Shown: one piece after another, positions 47,013 to 57,021 of the stretch | Layout of the letters: every line of letters starts with the position of its first letter | Numbering within the stretch: the stretch's first letter is position 1 | Source of the DNA: Neptunicella sp048268085 | Lineage (GTDB): Bacteria > Pseudomonadota > Gammaproteobacteria > Enterobacterales > Alteromonadaceae | Direction: 5' to 3' | DNA: 64,000 bases | Assembly: GCF_048268085.1 (NCBI RefSeq) | Contig: NZ_JBLWWF010000007.1 | Location: 62,001-126,000 of the forward strand | Program-made: the position numbers and the translations under genes | Notes under the pieces: generated by a model | Told to the model about the DNA's origin: nothing | Database searches by the model: none | The model's input: only the letters and a program-made list of their open reading frames with translations

Positions 47013-47976
47013 CCACTAATTTACCAATATTACTGTTATTCGCCAGTATCTGATGGGTTTGTTGTATTTGACTAAATTCAAATACCTGCTGGATATTGGC
47101 AGACAGTTTATGCCCCTGCAATAAGTCGCCAAATTGGTGATTAAACGCCTGAACCAGGCGCCCCTTGTAAGCATCAGAGCGATTACGTAACGTAGAGCCT
47201 TGTAATTTAACCCTTTTTCCAAGTAACAATGCGATATCCAATTGCTTGGCATAACGTCCGCCCAGCATGGCTAACTGCACTATTGCACCATCCAAACCAA
47301 TCACTTTTAAATTACGATTTAAATAATCTGCTCCCACCACATCCACAATCGCATTCACGCTGGACCAGTGCTGGTGAATAACATCAACAAAATCATCTTG
47401 GCGATAATTAATCAGTAAATCCGCACCATTACGCTGACAGACAGCCAGCTTTTCAGCACTGCTACTGGTTACCGCCACCTGACAATCGGCATGCTTAGCC
47501 AACTGTATGGCTGCCAGCCCTACTCCGCTGGCACCGGCATGGATTAAGACCTTCTGATTGGATTGTAACTGACATAATTCAAACAAGGACTGGTAGGCAG
47601 TTAAAAAGACTTCCGCCACTCCAGCCGCTTCTGTCATTGGCATCGTTTCAGGCACGCTGATGAGATGACGGAAATCAACCACCGCATACTCGGCATAACC
47701 GCCCCCCGAAGTCAGGCAAAAAACCTTATCACCGATTTTCCAGCCCTGCACCTTTGCTCCGACGGCAACTATTTCACCTGCAACTTCCAACCCTAAAACC
47801 GGACTATGTTCGGGCGGGGGTGGGTATTTTCCTTCGGCTTGCAATACATCAGCACGGTTAATACCAAATGCGCCTACTTTGATTAATACCTGTTCGTCAT
47901 TGGGAGTGGGAGTCTCCACTTCAGCTAAATCAAGCTTATAACCATTATCATTGGTTGTATGTTGACAATACCGCAT
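46996..47976 (-). CDS. NAD(P)H-quinone oxidoreductase (zinc-free MDR, PIG3-like)
   Basis: Medium-chain dehydrogenase/reductase without zinc sites, 326 residues from the ATG at 47976 (AAGGTG upstream). The GroES-like domain has FGINRADVLQAEGKYPPPP, the hallmark of PIG3-type quinone reductases. The Rossmann loop is HAGASGVGLAAIQLAK. It follows acyP by two bases and probably shares its transcript. Confidence 0.9.
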   Translation of the reverse strand: MRYCQHTTNDNGYKLDLAEVETPTPNDEQVLIKVGAFGINRADVLQAEGKYPPPPEHSPVLGLEVAGEIVAVGAKVQGWKIGDKVFCLTSGGGYAEYAVVDFRHLISVPETMPMTEAAGVAEVFLTAYQSLFELCQLQSNQKVLIHAGASGVGLAAIQLAKHADCQVAVTSSSAEKLAVCQRNGADLLINYRQDDFVDVIHQHWSSVNAIVDVVGADYLNRNLKVIGLDGAIVQLAMLGGRYAKQLDIALLLGKRVKLQGSTLRNRSDAYKGRLVQAFNHQFGDLLQGHKLSANIQQVFEFSQIQQTHQILANNSNIGKLVVSWSV

Positions 47977-47977
47977 A

Positions 47978-48250
47978 TTAATACACCTTGAATCCACTTA
48001 AATTAGCTGCTGTGCATTGTTCACTTCGCACGTGTTCAACCACCGCAGCACTTGGCCCCAGCCTTAGCCACTCAAGCATTGTTTGTAGCGATGACTCATC
48101 CCCTTGCAGCCAAACTTCAACTCGCCCATCTGGCAAATTTTTAGCGTAACCACAAAGTCCTAATGCATCTGCCTGCTGTTTACAGCTGGCCCGATAAAAC
48201 ACACCTTGTACTCGCCCCGACACAAAAGCTTTTATGCAACTGTGTTTCAT
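47978..48250 (-). CDS. acyP: Acylphosphatase
   Basis: Hydrolyses carboxyl-phosphate bonds such as acetyl phosphate. It has 90 residues. The catalytic arginine is in GRVQGVFYRASC and the catalytic asparagine in YAKNLPDGRVEVWLQG. It is divergent from rlmI, and the starts are separated by only about 45 bases. Confidence 0.94.
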   Translation of the reverse strand: MKHSCIKAFVSGRVQGVFYRASCKQQADALGLCGYAKNLPDGRVEVWLQGDESSLQTMLEWLRLGPSAAVVEHVRSEQCTAANLSGFKVY

Positions 48251-48294
48251 TTGGTATAGGATCCTGTTTTTCCTCTATTTCAGTTGATCATGCT

Positions 48295-49482
48295 ATGTCA
48301 TCCAGCGTCATTTTACAGCCCGAACGTGAAAAATCTTTACTCAGAAAACATCCGTGGATTTTCTCCCGCGCCATTGAAAAAACCGAAGGCAAGTTGCGAT
48401 CCGGCGATACCGTTGATGTTTACAGTAGTGACAAACAATGGCTAGGACGGGGTGCGTGGTCACCAGAATCACAAATCCAGGTCCGGATCTGGACCTTTGA
48501 CCAAAATGAAGTCATCGATAATGGATTTTTCTTACGTCGAGTGGAACGTGCTTATGCGGGACGCCAACATCTTATCCAGCAACAAGCATTAACCGGTTTT
48601 AGGCTGATTGGTTCAGAATCAGATGGTTTACCCGGTATCACCGTAGATTATTACAACGGTGTATTGGTCTGTCAGTTGCTGACGGCCGGGGCTGAAAAAC
48701 ATCGCAACAAAATTATCTGGGCATTACAAAAATGTTTTCCTGATGCCAGTATCTACGAACGTTCAGATGTCGCTGTCCGCGAAAAAGAAGGGCTTGAACA
48801 ACGAGTCGATACATTACATGGTGAGGTCCCCAATGAAGTCGTCATTGAAGAAAATGGTATTAAGATCATTGTCGATGTCAAACAAGGCCATAAAACCGGA
48901 TTCTATCTCGACCAACGAGATAATCGAGCGATTGCAGCAAGCTATGCCAAAGATAAAGATGTCCTTAATTGCTTTAGTTACACCGGCACTTTTGGCAGCT
49001 ATTGTTTAGCGGCCGGGGCTAAACATGTTACCCATTTGGATGTATCGGATTTAGCGTTAGAAACCGCCAAACGCAATACTGACATTAATCAGCTTGATAT
49101 GACTCGATGTGACTTTATTAATCAGGATGTCTTTACCGCGCTGCGCGAATATCGGGAGCAAGGTCGTCAGTTTGATTTGATTGTATTGGATCCCCCCAAA
49201 TTTGTTGACAGTAAAGCCAGTCTCAATCGTGCCTGCCGAGGCTACAAAGATATTAATATGTTAGCAATGCAAATATTAAAACCCGATGGCTTACTGTTAA
49301 CCTTTAGTTGCTCTGGATTAATGACCACGGATTTATTCAACAAGGTGGTGGCTGATGCTGCCTTGGATGCAGGACGAGAAGTACAGTACATTCAACGTAT
49401 GACTCAAGCGGCAGATCATCCAATTAGCTCAGCGTTCCCTGAAGGATTTTATTTAAAAGGGATTGTTTGCCGGGTGTTGTAG
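48295..49482 (+). CDS. rlmI: 23S rRNA (cytosine-1962-C5)-methyltransferase
   Basis: Methylates C1962 of 23S rRNA. It has 395 residues from the ATG at 48295, close to E. coli 396. The N-terminal PUA domain (ILQPEREKSLLRKHPWIFSRAI) is followed by an RNA-binding middle and the methyltransferase domain with LNCFSYTGTFG, LDPPKF and LLTFSCSG. The longer frame toward 48163 overlaps acyP and is unlikely. Confidence 0.95.
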   Translation: MSSSVILQPEREKSLLRKHPWIFSRAIEKTEGKLRSGDTVDVYSSDKQWLGRGAWSPESQIQVRIWTFDQNEVIDNGFFLRRVERAYAGRQHLIQQQALTGFRLIGSESDGLPGITVDYYNGVLVCQLLTAGAEKHRNKIIWALQKCFPDASIYERSDVAVREKEGLEQRVDTLHGEVPNEVVIEENGIKIIVDVKQGHKTGFYLDQRDNRAIAASYAKDKDVLNCFSYTGTFGSYCLAAGAKHVTHLDVSDLALETAKRNTDINQLDMTRCDFINQDVFTALREYREQGRQFDLIVLDPPKFVDSKASLNRACRGYKDINMLAMQILKPDGLLLTFSCSGLMTTDLFNKVVADAALDAGREVQYIQRMTQAADHPISSAFPEGFYLKGIVCRVL

Positions 49483-49528
49483 TAAGGACGTTAAGAGTGG
49501 CGGACTTGGAGCCCAAGTAGAAAGATCA

Positions 49529-49555
49529 TATCCCCGCTAACAATAGGCGGGGATA
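49529..49555. terminator. Hairpin between rlmI and the PilZ gene
   Basis: TATCCCCGC pairs with GCGGGGATA (9 bp) around a 9-base loop, between convergent genes. T-tracts are poor on both strands, so this is a possible bidirectional terminator only. Confidence 0.45.
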
Positions 49556-49573
49556 CGGGTATTTTAACACTGA

Positions 49574-49873
49574 CTATTTCATTTCAATAATTTCTACGCC
49601 GACAATAAAGCTGTCCGCAGTTTGCTCAGAACAACGCACTACTTTGCTGTCAGCCACAAGAGAAGGTATTTGGCTGCTAGTTGATTCAATCGACACATTG
49701 ACTTTGGTCCCTAACTCGATAGGTTCATCTACTTCAAAAGACATGCCTGTGGCACTAATATCATGACACACCGCTGAAATAGTGCGGCTTGATTGTTCAT
49801 CATTAATGGTCAGTTCGCACCCTGAATTAACCATCATGCGAAAAAAATTTCGTTTGTCATCATAGCCAAGCAT
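49574..49873 (-). CDS. PilZ-domain protein (cyclic-di-GMP receptor)
   Basis: A 99-residue single-domain PilZ protein. The ATG at 49873 is preceded by GAAGGAG. Both cyclic-di-GMP contacts are present: RNFFR (RxxxR, near residue 8) and DISATG (D/NxSxxG). This points to a small c-di-GMP-responsive adaptor acting on motility, secretion or surface traits. No target gene is adjacent. Confidence 0.88.
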   Translation of the reverse strand: MLGYDDKRNFFRMMVNSGCELTINDEQSSRTISAVCHDISATGMSFEVDEPIELGTKVNVSIESTSSQIPSLVADSKVVRCSEQTADSFIVGVEIIEMK

Positions 49874-49942
49874 GTTGTCTTCTCCTTCGAATAAGTCCAC
49901 TCAATACAAGGTTATATTAACCTTAGTTCACAAAGTCAACGG

Positions 49943-52900
49943 CTAAAAGCTCCCCAAATGATTCATTATCCTTTTTTCGCTTATCGGATAGGCGGTTCCA
50001 AGCTGTTGGGCAAACAATGATACCCGCAGTTCTTCAAGCATCCAGCGCGCCTGTTCGATCTGTTCAGGTTGTGGTTGACCAGCCGGAATTTTATTTTTAG
50101 CCCCATCAATAGCCTGTTGTACTTTTTCCACGGTTAACTGTTGTAAACGGTCTTTATTCGGATCAATGGGCAATTTTTCCAAACGTCTTTCAATTCCCTG
50201 AATATAACGTTGCCAATCAGCCAACTTGGCTGCGCCAATGTGAGTCACGAATCCGGTAAACACCAGCCCTTTTAACTGCTGCTGAATATCACCATGGGCA
50301 CTGATCATGTTGAGGGGGACATTGCCTTTCATCTTCTTTTTTATGTGATGAGCCAGGGTTAGTCCCGGTTCAATGGCTGTCGCAATCTGCAAGACTTTAT
50401 CGTTAAGTTCAGCCCTGACCCAATCACAGGCTTGTTTAAACACATCCGGGTCACGAATATCATTAAACTTTTCCGACAATAACTGATCAATAGCGGCGTC
50501 GATGCAATCGTCAATCAGCACCTTGATTTGCCCAAATGGATTAAAATACAGCCCTAACTTGGCTTTATTAGGCAATTTTTCTTGCAGGTATTTAACTGGT
50601 GAAGGGATATTTAAGCGCAATAGACGCCGCAATCCAGCCTGTTGTGATAACGCCGCCTGATGAGGTTGATCAAATAACTTAATCGCCACCGTTTGACCAT
50701 TATCCACTAACGCAGGATAGGCTTTAACCTGATAACCACCTTTATCTTCACTAAATTCCTTCGCCAAAGAGCCAAAAGTCCATTCAGTCAATTCTTTTTG
50801 CTCCACTTCAGGCGTCGCTACCTGACGTAAGCTAGATTTAACCTTATCACTCAGTTTATGCTGTAACACACTCAAATCACGCCCCTGAGCAATGACTTTA
50901 TGGTTATCTATTACCTTAAAGTTAAATTTAAGGTGTTCAGGTAATTTATCCCACGGCCATTCATCAGGCGACACCTCGACCCCCGTCATCCGTTTTAATT
51001 TATAGGATAAGGCTTCCAGGAAAGGTTGTTCTGATGGGGTAATATCTGCCATACAGGCTTCGGCATAATTGGGAGCCGGAACAAAGTTTTTACGTAAACT
51101 TTTTGGTAACAGCTTGATTAAATTCAGGATCAGTTCGTAACGCAATCCCGCTACCAACCAGTCAAATCCTTGTGGTTTGAGCTGATTAAGTAACGGCAAC
51201 GGTATTAAAATACTCACCCCATCATCAATAGCCGCAGGAGAAAACTGATAATCCAGCGCCAAATGCAGGTTTCCTTGTTGCCACGTTTCGGGATAGTTTA
51301 ATTGGGTAACATTGGTTGCATCATGCTTCATCAACAATGCGGGATCAAAATGTAACAACTGTGGCTGTTGCTTAGAGACTTTCTTCCACCAGTGCCGAAA
51401 GCTCACTTCGTTACAAATATGCTCTGGCAGTTTTTGTAGATAAAACTGCTGCATGGCGTGATCATCTACCAATACATCACGACGGCGCGATTTGTCTTCC
51501 AGTGCTTGTATATCATCAATTAATTGCTGATTATGCTGTAAAAATGGGAAATTAAGCTTGCTATCGCCTTCAATCAAAGCGTGTTGAATAAACAACTCGC
51601 GGCATAAAGCAGGATCGATAGTGCTATAGTTAACCGTTCGTTTAGTGACAATCGGCAAACCATATAAACTAACGTTCTCGTAAGCCATTACCGCGCCGCG
51701 CTTTTTCGACCAGTGCGGTTCAGAATAACTACTTTTACTTAGGTGAGCGGCTAATGGTTCAATCCATTCAGGCTGAATTTTAGCGCCAATCCGCCCAAAT
51801 AACTTAGACGTTTCCACCAGCTCAGCTACCATTACCCAGGCTGGATTTTTCTTGGCTAACGGCGAGCCGGGAAAAATCATAAAGCGAGCATTACGTGCAC
51901 CTAAATACTGCTTTTCGGGCTCTTTATTACCGATGTGGGACAGTAATCCTGCCAGTAATGCTTGATGAACAGCTTGGTAATCGGCCGGGCTTGGATTTAA
52001 TCTGAACCCCATTTCAGCAATCGCTTTTTTCAACTGGCTAACAATATCCTGCCATTCCCGCATACGCAGATAGTTAATAAAATATTGTTTACACCATTTA
52101 CGTAACTGATTGTTATTTAATTCTTTTTGTTGCTCGCGAAAAGCCGTCCATAAATTAAACAGACTAATAAAGTCTGATTCCTTATCGGCAAATTCAGCAT
52201 GTTGCTGATCGGCAGCCTGTCGTTTATCTTGCGGACGTTCACGGGGATCCTGAATACTCATACCGGCCGCAATAATTAATACTTCAGATAAACTGCCTAA
52301 TTCGGCACTTTCTACCACCATTCGCGCATAACGAGGATCGATGGGAAGCCGAGCTATTTGGCGACCAATTGGGGTGAGCTTTTTACTGCCTTTATGACTG
52401 CTAATCGCCTGAATTTCTTCCAGTAATCTTAAGCCATCATTGATCTGACGGTTATCCGGTACCTCAACAAATGGAAACTGATCAATCTCCCCTAGCCCCA
52501 ATGCCAACATTTGTAAAATAACCGAAGCTAAATTGGTGCGCAGTATTTCAGGGGTAGTAAATTCATCACGACTTAAAAAATCCTGTTCTGAATACAATCG
52601 AATACAAATACCGGCCGACACCCGACCACACCGTCCGGAGCGTTGATTAGCTGAGGCCTGGGATATAGCCTCGATGGGTAAGCGCTGTACTTTGCTACGG
52701 AAACTATAGCGAGAAATTCGCGCGGTACCGGGATCAATTACATATTTTATCCCCGGTACGGTTAATGACGTTTCCGCCACGTTAGTCGCCAAAACTATCC
52801 GCCGCCCCCCATGACTTTGGAAAATTCGATTCTGTTCCGCAGCCGACAATCGGGCATACAGGGGTACCACTTCGGTATGGCGTAATTGACGACGATTTAA

Positions 52901-53815
52901 TGCTTCGGCAGTGTCACGAATGTCCCGTTCACCACTCAGAAACACCAATATATCACCCTGACTTTCGCGACTAAGTTCATCGACTGCCTGAATAATGCCT
53001 TGAGTTTGGTCAACGGTATCGCCATCACCATCGGTCATTTCATGCAAAGGACGATAACGCACTTCCACCGGAAAAGTCCTGCCACTCACCTGAAATACCG
53101 GGGCATTATCAAAATGACGGGCAAAACGTTCCGGATCGATAGTGGCCGAAGTAATAATTAATTTTAAATCGGGACGCTTTGGTAATAGTTGCTTCAGATA
53201 GCCCAAGATAAAATCTATATTTAAACTGCGCTCATGGGCTTCATCGATAATGATGGTGTCATACTGATTTAAAAATCGATCCTGCTGAATCTCGGCTAAC
53301 AAGATCCCGTCAGTCATCAATTTAATATAACTACGTTCACTAACTTGATCGGAAAAACGGATTTTAAAACCAACCTGCTCGCCCAATACCGAATTAAGTT
53401 CTTCCGCAATCCGGTTAGCAACCGTACGTGCAGCTAATCGTCGGGGTTGCGTATGACCAATTAACCCGGCCATACCACGACCGGCTTCAAGACAGATTTT
53501 GGGTAGTTGCGTAGTTTTTCCTGAGCCGGTTTCACCGGCAATAATCACCACTTGATGCTGTTTAATCGCCTCTACCAGTTCATCTTTATGTTCGCTAACC
53601 GGTAGTGGTGGATAACTAATTTCAGGACATTGGGTCTTGCGTAATTCAACCGTCTGTATTGATTGCTGAATGTCCTGCTGCAATTGTTGAACTTTTTGCG
53701 CTTGCTGGTCTTTATCCAACCGTTTTAGTGCACGAAGCCGTTGATGAAAACGGTGCCTATGTTGCGCCATCGCATTAGGTAATAAAGAATATAAAGATTG
53801 AATTGAAACAGACAA
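49943..53815 (-). CDS. hrpA: ATP-dependent RNA helicase HrpA
   Basis: DEAH-box RNA helicase that rescues stalled or collided ribosomes. It has 1290 residues, close to E. coli HrpA. Motif I is GETGSGKTTQL, motif II is DEAH in IIDEAHERSLN, motif III is TSATID, and motif VI is NQRSGRCGRV. Winged-helix, ratchet and OB-fold regions and a long HrpA-specific C-terminal half follow. It is probably monocistronic. Confidence 0.95.
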   Translation of the reverse strand: MSVSIQSLYSLLPNAMAQHRHRFHQRLRALKRLDKDQQAQKVQQLQQDIQQSIQTVELRKTQCPEISYPPLPVSEHKDELVEAIKQHQVVIIAGETGSGKTTQLPKICLEAGRGMAGLIGHTQPRRLAARTVANRIAEELNSVLGEQVGFKIRFSDQVSERSYIKLMTDGILLAEIQQDRFLNQYDTIIIDEAHERSLNIDFILGYLKQLLPKRPDLKLIITSATIDPERFARHFDNAPVFQVSGRTFPVEVRYRPLHEMTDGDGDTVDQTQGIIQAVDELSRESQGDILVFLSGERDIRDTAEALNRRQLRHTEVVPLYARLSAAEQNRIFQSHGGRRIVLATNVAETSLTVPGIKYVIDPGTARISRYSFRSKVQRLPIEAISQASANQRSGRCGRVSAGICIRLYSEQDFLSRDEFTTPEILRTNLASVILQMLALGLGEIDQFPFVEVPDNRQINDGLRLLEEIQAISSHKGSKKLTPIGRQIARLPIDPRYARMVVESAELGSLSEVLIIAAGMSIQDPRERPQDKRQAADQQHAEFADKESDFISLFNLWTAFREQQKELNNNQLRKWCKQYFINYLRMREWQDIVSQLKKAIAEMGFRLNPSPADYQAVHQALLAGLLSHIGNKEPEKQYLGARNARFMIFPGSPLAKKNPAWVMVAELVETSKLFGRIGAKIQPEWIEPLAAHLSKSSYSEPHWSKKRGAVMAYENVSLYGLPIVTKRTVNYSTIDPALCRELFIQHALIEGDSKLNFPFLQHNQQLIDDIQALEDKSRRRDVLVDDHAMQQFYLQKLPEHICNEVSFRHWWKKVSKQQPQLLHFDPALLMKHDATNVTQLNYPETWQQGNLHLALDYQFSPAAIDDGVSILIPLPLLNQLKPQGFDWLVAGLRYELILNLIKLLPKSLRKNFVPAPNYAEACMADITPSEQPFLEALSYKLKRMTGVEVSPDEWPWDKLPEHLKFNFKVIDNHKVIAQGRDLSVLQHKLSDKVKSSLRQVATPEVEQKELTEWTFGSLAKEFSEDKGGYQVKAYPALVDNGQTVAIKLFDQPHQAALSQQAGLRRLLRLNIPSPVKYLQEKLPNKAKLGLYFNPFGQIKVLIDDCIDAAIDQLLSEKFNDIRDPDVFKQACDWVRAELNDKVLQIATAIEPGLTLAHHIKKKMKGNVPLNMISAHGDIQQQLKGLVFTGFVTHIGAAKLADWQRYIQGIERRLEKLPIDPNKDRLQQLTVEKVQQAIDGAKNKIPAGQPQPEQIEQARWMLEELRVSLFAQQLGTAYPISEKRIMNHLGSF

Positions 53816-53907
53816 ATAACGGCTCCTATTAATGCAGGAGCCGATCCTAGAAGAAGTTATAGTTGATTACCAGCGAAGATTGGCGTGAAACGCCTCTCCT
53901 TCTTGCC

Positions 53908-54327
53908 TTAACCGGCTTTTTTATAGGCATCCTTTAAATGCATACCAATCGCTTTTAGTACATCAGCACGGCAAATAGATCCAACCAGTAATTCATCATC
54001 ATCCACCACCGGATAAACCTTGGGTTTAGCACCTAACATTTGCTGGGCTAAATCTAATACCGAATCGTAAGGCTTAAGGGACAGCACTTCGGTACGCATA
54101 ATATCTTTAACGTAGGCGGCCTGTTCATTGTAGTAACTGCATTCCATCATTTTGGCTAAACAGTCCTGCTCGGATAAAAAACCGACCAAACGGCTTTTTT
54201 CATCGATTACCGGTCCTCCGGGGTAGTGACTTGTAATTAATTTTTCAACGGCTTCGGCCACGGTCATTGAATGCTTAAGCGTTACCGGGTGAATATTCAT
54301 ATAATCACCCACTTTAAGTGATTCCAT
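53908..54327 (-). CDS. Tandem CBS-domain protein
   Basis: A 139-residue protein made of a Bateman pair of CBS motifs (HPVTLKHSMTVAEAVEKL..GGPVIDEKSRLVGFLSEQDC and VLSLKPYDSVLDLAQQM..VYPVVDDDELLVGSICRADVL). Such stand-alone pairs sense adenine nucleotides. The ATG at 54327 is chosen because GAGG lies eight bases upstream. Two small inverted repeats lie between it and hrpA, without T-runs. The partner is unknown. Confidence 0.88.
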   Translation of the reverse strand: MESLKVGDYMNIHPVTLKHSMTVAEAVEKLITSHYPGGPVIDEKSRLVGFLSEQDCLAKMMECSYYNEQAAYVKDIMRTEVLSLKPYDSVLDLAQQMLGAKPKVYPVVDDDELLVGSICRADVLKAIGMHLKDAYKKAG

Positions 54328-54462
54328 TAGCAATCCTCAATTTGGTTGCAGATCTTATTGTCACTTCAAAGATAGACCCTAAACTTATAGTTTTGCTAAC
54401 TTTTTATGTTTTTTTTACATCCTTGTAACACTTCTGCGTTAATGCACTCAGCCCAAATAGCA

Positions 54463-56406
54463 TTATTGCGCCGGTAGCTGCCATTCAATGTGGTTATTCT
54501 GGTAATCATTATTGGCTTCAACCTTAAAATCGAAGGTATAATCTTTACCATTCACATTCACTTTAGCCTGATATTGACCATAAAATCCCCGCTCCGCAAA
54601 CTGACCATTTGCATCGGTCGTTCCGCTAAAATCATTCCACCATTGATGTAATACCAGATCTTGCCATGCCAAAGCGCTGGGTTTGGCACGCCAGTCCATA
54701 TCAAACATTGCCGCATCCGGTTTCCAGATATTACCGGCCCAGAACCCCCACACCTGAACCCCCACAGTACTGGGATGACTAAACATCATGGTTAAAAAGT
54801 CACGCGTATAGTCTCCTTGTAACGTTTCATCGCTGGTATCAACATCAAACTCGGTAATACGGATTTCCAAATCAGGAAACTGTTTCGCGAATCGATCGAC
54901 AATATTATACAGAGTCGGAATATCTGTTGGCATATCACCAAAATGACTTTGTAAACCAAAGCCGTTTAAAGGAGCTCCGTTATCCAATAAATATTGAATG
55001 GTTTGCAGATAATGATTTTGATGGCTGGTATTGCGGCCACCTGACGACAAGATCCCATAATCGTTAATATATAATTTTTGACTGGGTAGATTGCTGCGAG
55101 CCCGTTTGAACCAGTCGATCATAACCTGATCGCCAAAGGCATCCATTAAATAGTGATTATCAAATGGTTCGTTTAACACATCCCACTCTTCCAGTAGATA
55201 AGCTGTCGCTGATGTCACATCATCAATATGATCCAACGCAGCCTGTTTTGCGGCCGGATCGGCATTGGCCGGGTCATCGGGTAAATACTGCTGCATGGAA
55301 TCAGGTAGATTGCGCTTAGAAGGCCACACCAAGACATGACCACGAGCATAAAAATCATTGTCTTTTAGCCACTGTAAACCGGCAATCGCATTTTGTTGGG
55401 TAAACTGACCACCGAACTCACCTTCCCAAGCGCCCCATTTAAGATCATTTTCTGGACTAGCCTGATTAAACAGTTGCTTTAAATGGGCTCGATACTGATC
55501 CGCCTGCTCGCTTTGCTCCACAAGACGGTGACCAACAATAGCCGTTCCAAAATGATAGGCATGTTGTTTAAAGTTAACGGTAATCTCCTGATTAGACAAC
55601 GGGTTACCTTCGCTATCCTTGACGCTTAAGTTAAAATCCCCTTTGCGATATTGTTCAATTCTTGCCTTGGCCTCAGCACGCCACGGCGCATCTAACTCAC
55701 GTCCTGCGTAAGACGGTCTGGTATTCGGCAAGTCGGCTAGGGTTTTATCGGAGTGATAGTTAATTAACTCAATTCCGCCTATTTGAAATTTTTGCGGACG
55801 ATCACCACCTCCCACACCAAAAAATAAATCCACTTGATCTTGGCTAAACGAAGAAGTGGCTTGCATAGGAATAAAATACTCGACCCACTGATCAGTACTG
55901 GTAATCTCACGGTAAACAAATTTTTCATAATCAGGCGCTGGGCCTTGTACATAAACCGTCGTAAATCCGGCACCGGATTCAGCTTGGGTATTTATTGTGC
56001 GGAAATATAAATGCAGTAATAACACGTCGTTAATCGCGATATCCTGATTGATATCAATAGTCAATTGTCCATCCCAAACCACACCATTGGGATGGGTAAT
56101 ATCAATTTCGAGCGCTTGATTAAACTTCTCATGATCAACCAATACCGTTGCAACCGTTCCCACCGGTTGAGCACCACTGCCCGGGTTGAAAGTGGGATTT
56201 AATCCGCTTTCACTTATGATATTTTCACCCGTTGGAACGTCCGGCTCCGTTGTAGGCTCTGGAGTGGGGTCGCTAACAGGTGGCGAGACCGAAGGAGGTG
56301 AAGATGTTGCTTTGCTACCACCACTGCCACATGCGACAAGACATACGCTTAATACCATTGCTGGCAATAAGTTTAAGCTGAATAATTTTATATAACGTTT
56401 TTTCAC
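54463..56406 (-). CDS. Secreted GH10 endo-1,4-beta-xylanase (lipoprotein)
   Basis: A 647-residue lipoprotein with lipobox LVAC, a Gly/Ser/Pro/Glu linker (to about 60), a beta-sandwich carbohydrate-binding-like region (about 70-215) and a GH10 (beta/alpha)8 domain. The acid/base E413 is in DVLNEPFDN and the nucleophile E519 in RITEFDVD, 106 residues apart as usual in GH10. A conserved HVLVW strand and VWGFW are present. A small C-terminal Ig-like tail follows. It indicates surface xylan hydrolysis. No xylose-utilisation genes are adjacent. It is the last host gene before the prophage. Confidence 0.92.
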   Translation of the reverse strand: MKKRYIKLFSLNLLPAMVLSVCLVACGSGGSKATSSPPSVSPPVSDPTPEPTTEPDVPTGENIISESGLNPTFNPGSGAQPVGTVATVLVDHEKFNQALEIDITHPNGVVWDGQLTIDINQDIAINDVLLLHLYFRTINTQAESGAGFTTVYVQGPAPDYEKFVYREITSTDQWVEYFIPMQATSSFSQDQVDLFFGVGGGDRPQKFQIGGIELINYHSDKTLADLPNTRPSYAGRELDAPWRAEAKARIEQYRKGDFNLSVKDSEGNPLSNQEITVNFKQHAYHFGTAIVGHRLVEQSEQADQYRAHLKQLFNQASPENDLKWGAWEGEFGGQFTQQNAIAGLQWLKDNDFYARGHVLVWPSKRNLPDSMQQYLPDDPANADPAAKQAALDHIDDVTSATAYLLEEWDVLNEPFDNHYLMDAFGDQVMIDWFKRARSNLPSQKLYINDYGILSSGGRNTSHQNHYLQTIQYLLDNGAPLNGFGLQSHFGDMPTDIPTLYNIVDRFAKQFPDLEIRITEFDVDTSDETLQGDYTRDFLTMMFSHPSTVGVQVWGFWAGNIWKPDAAMFDMDWRAKPSALAWQDLVLHQWWNDFSGTTDANGQFAERGFYGQYQAKVNVNGKDYTFDFKVEANNDYQNNHIEWQLPAQ

Positions 56407-56656
56407 TAAAAATCCTGTGACTCAATCAAAATGTTAATTATTTGTAACACGCGCCAGATTTGCTCACAATGCAGGAAATTTGATTATCAGATTATGAAAA
56501 GTTGGGTTGCATTCTGTGTTGTTATGTAGAGACTAGAGCGTCTTTATATTCGACTGAGATTATTCATGCCGCAAACTGCTTCACAACCCTCAATCCTCTG
56601 GCACGATTATGAAACCCCTTATTTTTTGTTGACATGTGGGCAAGTTTTTAATTTTA

Positions 56657-56678
56657 ACGACACAATAACGACACAATA
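56657..56678 (+). repeat. Tandem 11-base direct repeat
   Basis: ACGACACAATA occurs twice in a row. It is placed about 55 bases before the promoter of the first phage-side gene. It could be an operator or an integrase arm site; nothing else supports either. Confidence 0.6.
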
Positions 56679-56710
56679 AAAAATAAATTGAAAATAATCG
56701 AATTATTTAC

Positions 56711-56739
56711 TTGCAATTAAATATAGTCGCGCCTATACT
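56711..56739 (+). promoter_or_regulatory. Strong sigma-70 promoter of the first phage-side gene
   Basis: TTGCAA, exactly 17 bases, TATACT. Predicted start is near 56746. The 5' leader of about 60 bases has a small hairpin, CCCCG-CAGAA-CGGGG (56773-56787), followed by TTGAGGAAAAG as ribosome site before the ATG at 56805. Confidence 0.8.
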
Positions 56740-56804
56740 CTCTACATGGTCAGGAACAAACCTAACCACTGGCCCCGCAGAACGGGGAATTTGAGGAAAA
56801 GAAA

Positions 56805-57014
56805 ATGACTACTATCAAAAAAATTAGCGAAAACGAAAACGGTGTAACTTGGTACGAAATTACCGGTAATGATTTTAAAACAAACACTGATTTTGAAAAT
56901 GAAATTGTTGGTATTACCTGTGAAGAAAATCCACGTGTTTTGGATTGCGATGGTTGCCCAGTTACTCAGGGTGACTGGTTTGATATTGCTGTTAGAAATA
57001 TATTAAAAATTTAG
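56805..57014 (+). CDS. Small acidic moron-like protein, unknown function
   Basis: A 69-residue acidic protein with a CDGCP motif near residue 49. I do not recognise it. It is bracketed by its own strong promoter, leader hairpin, good ribosome site (GAGGAAAAG) and terminator, so it is expressed alone. This layout is that of phage morons, genes expressed from the prophage independently of the lytic programme. A role in the lysogen (for example superinfection exclusion) is only an inference. Confidence 0.75.
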   Translation: MTTIKKISENENGVTWYEITGNDFKTNTDFENEIVGITCEENPRVLDCDGCPVTQGDWFDIAVRNILKI

Positions 57015-57021
57015 TAAAAAC

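Larger units (their letters stand above)
56407..56804. other. Host-prophage junction region
   Basis: 398 bases without a clear gene. They hold the xylanase upstream region, a TTGACA (56629-56634) without a good -10, a tandem 11-base repeat at 56657-56678, the promoter at 56711-56739, and the leader hairpin of the first phage-side gene. The integration point must lie here or close by; the matching attR is outside the window, so it cannot be placed. No tRNA fragment is seen. Confidence 0.5.

Noticed and set aside
53821..53894. Two inverted repeats (GGCTCCT/AGGAGCC and GGCGT/ACGCC) between hrpA and the CBS gene
   Set aside because: Neither has a T-run on either strand, so I do not call them terminators.
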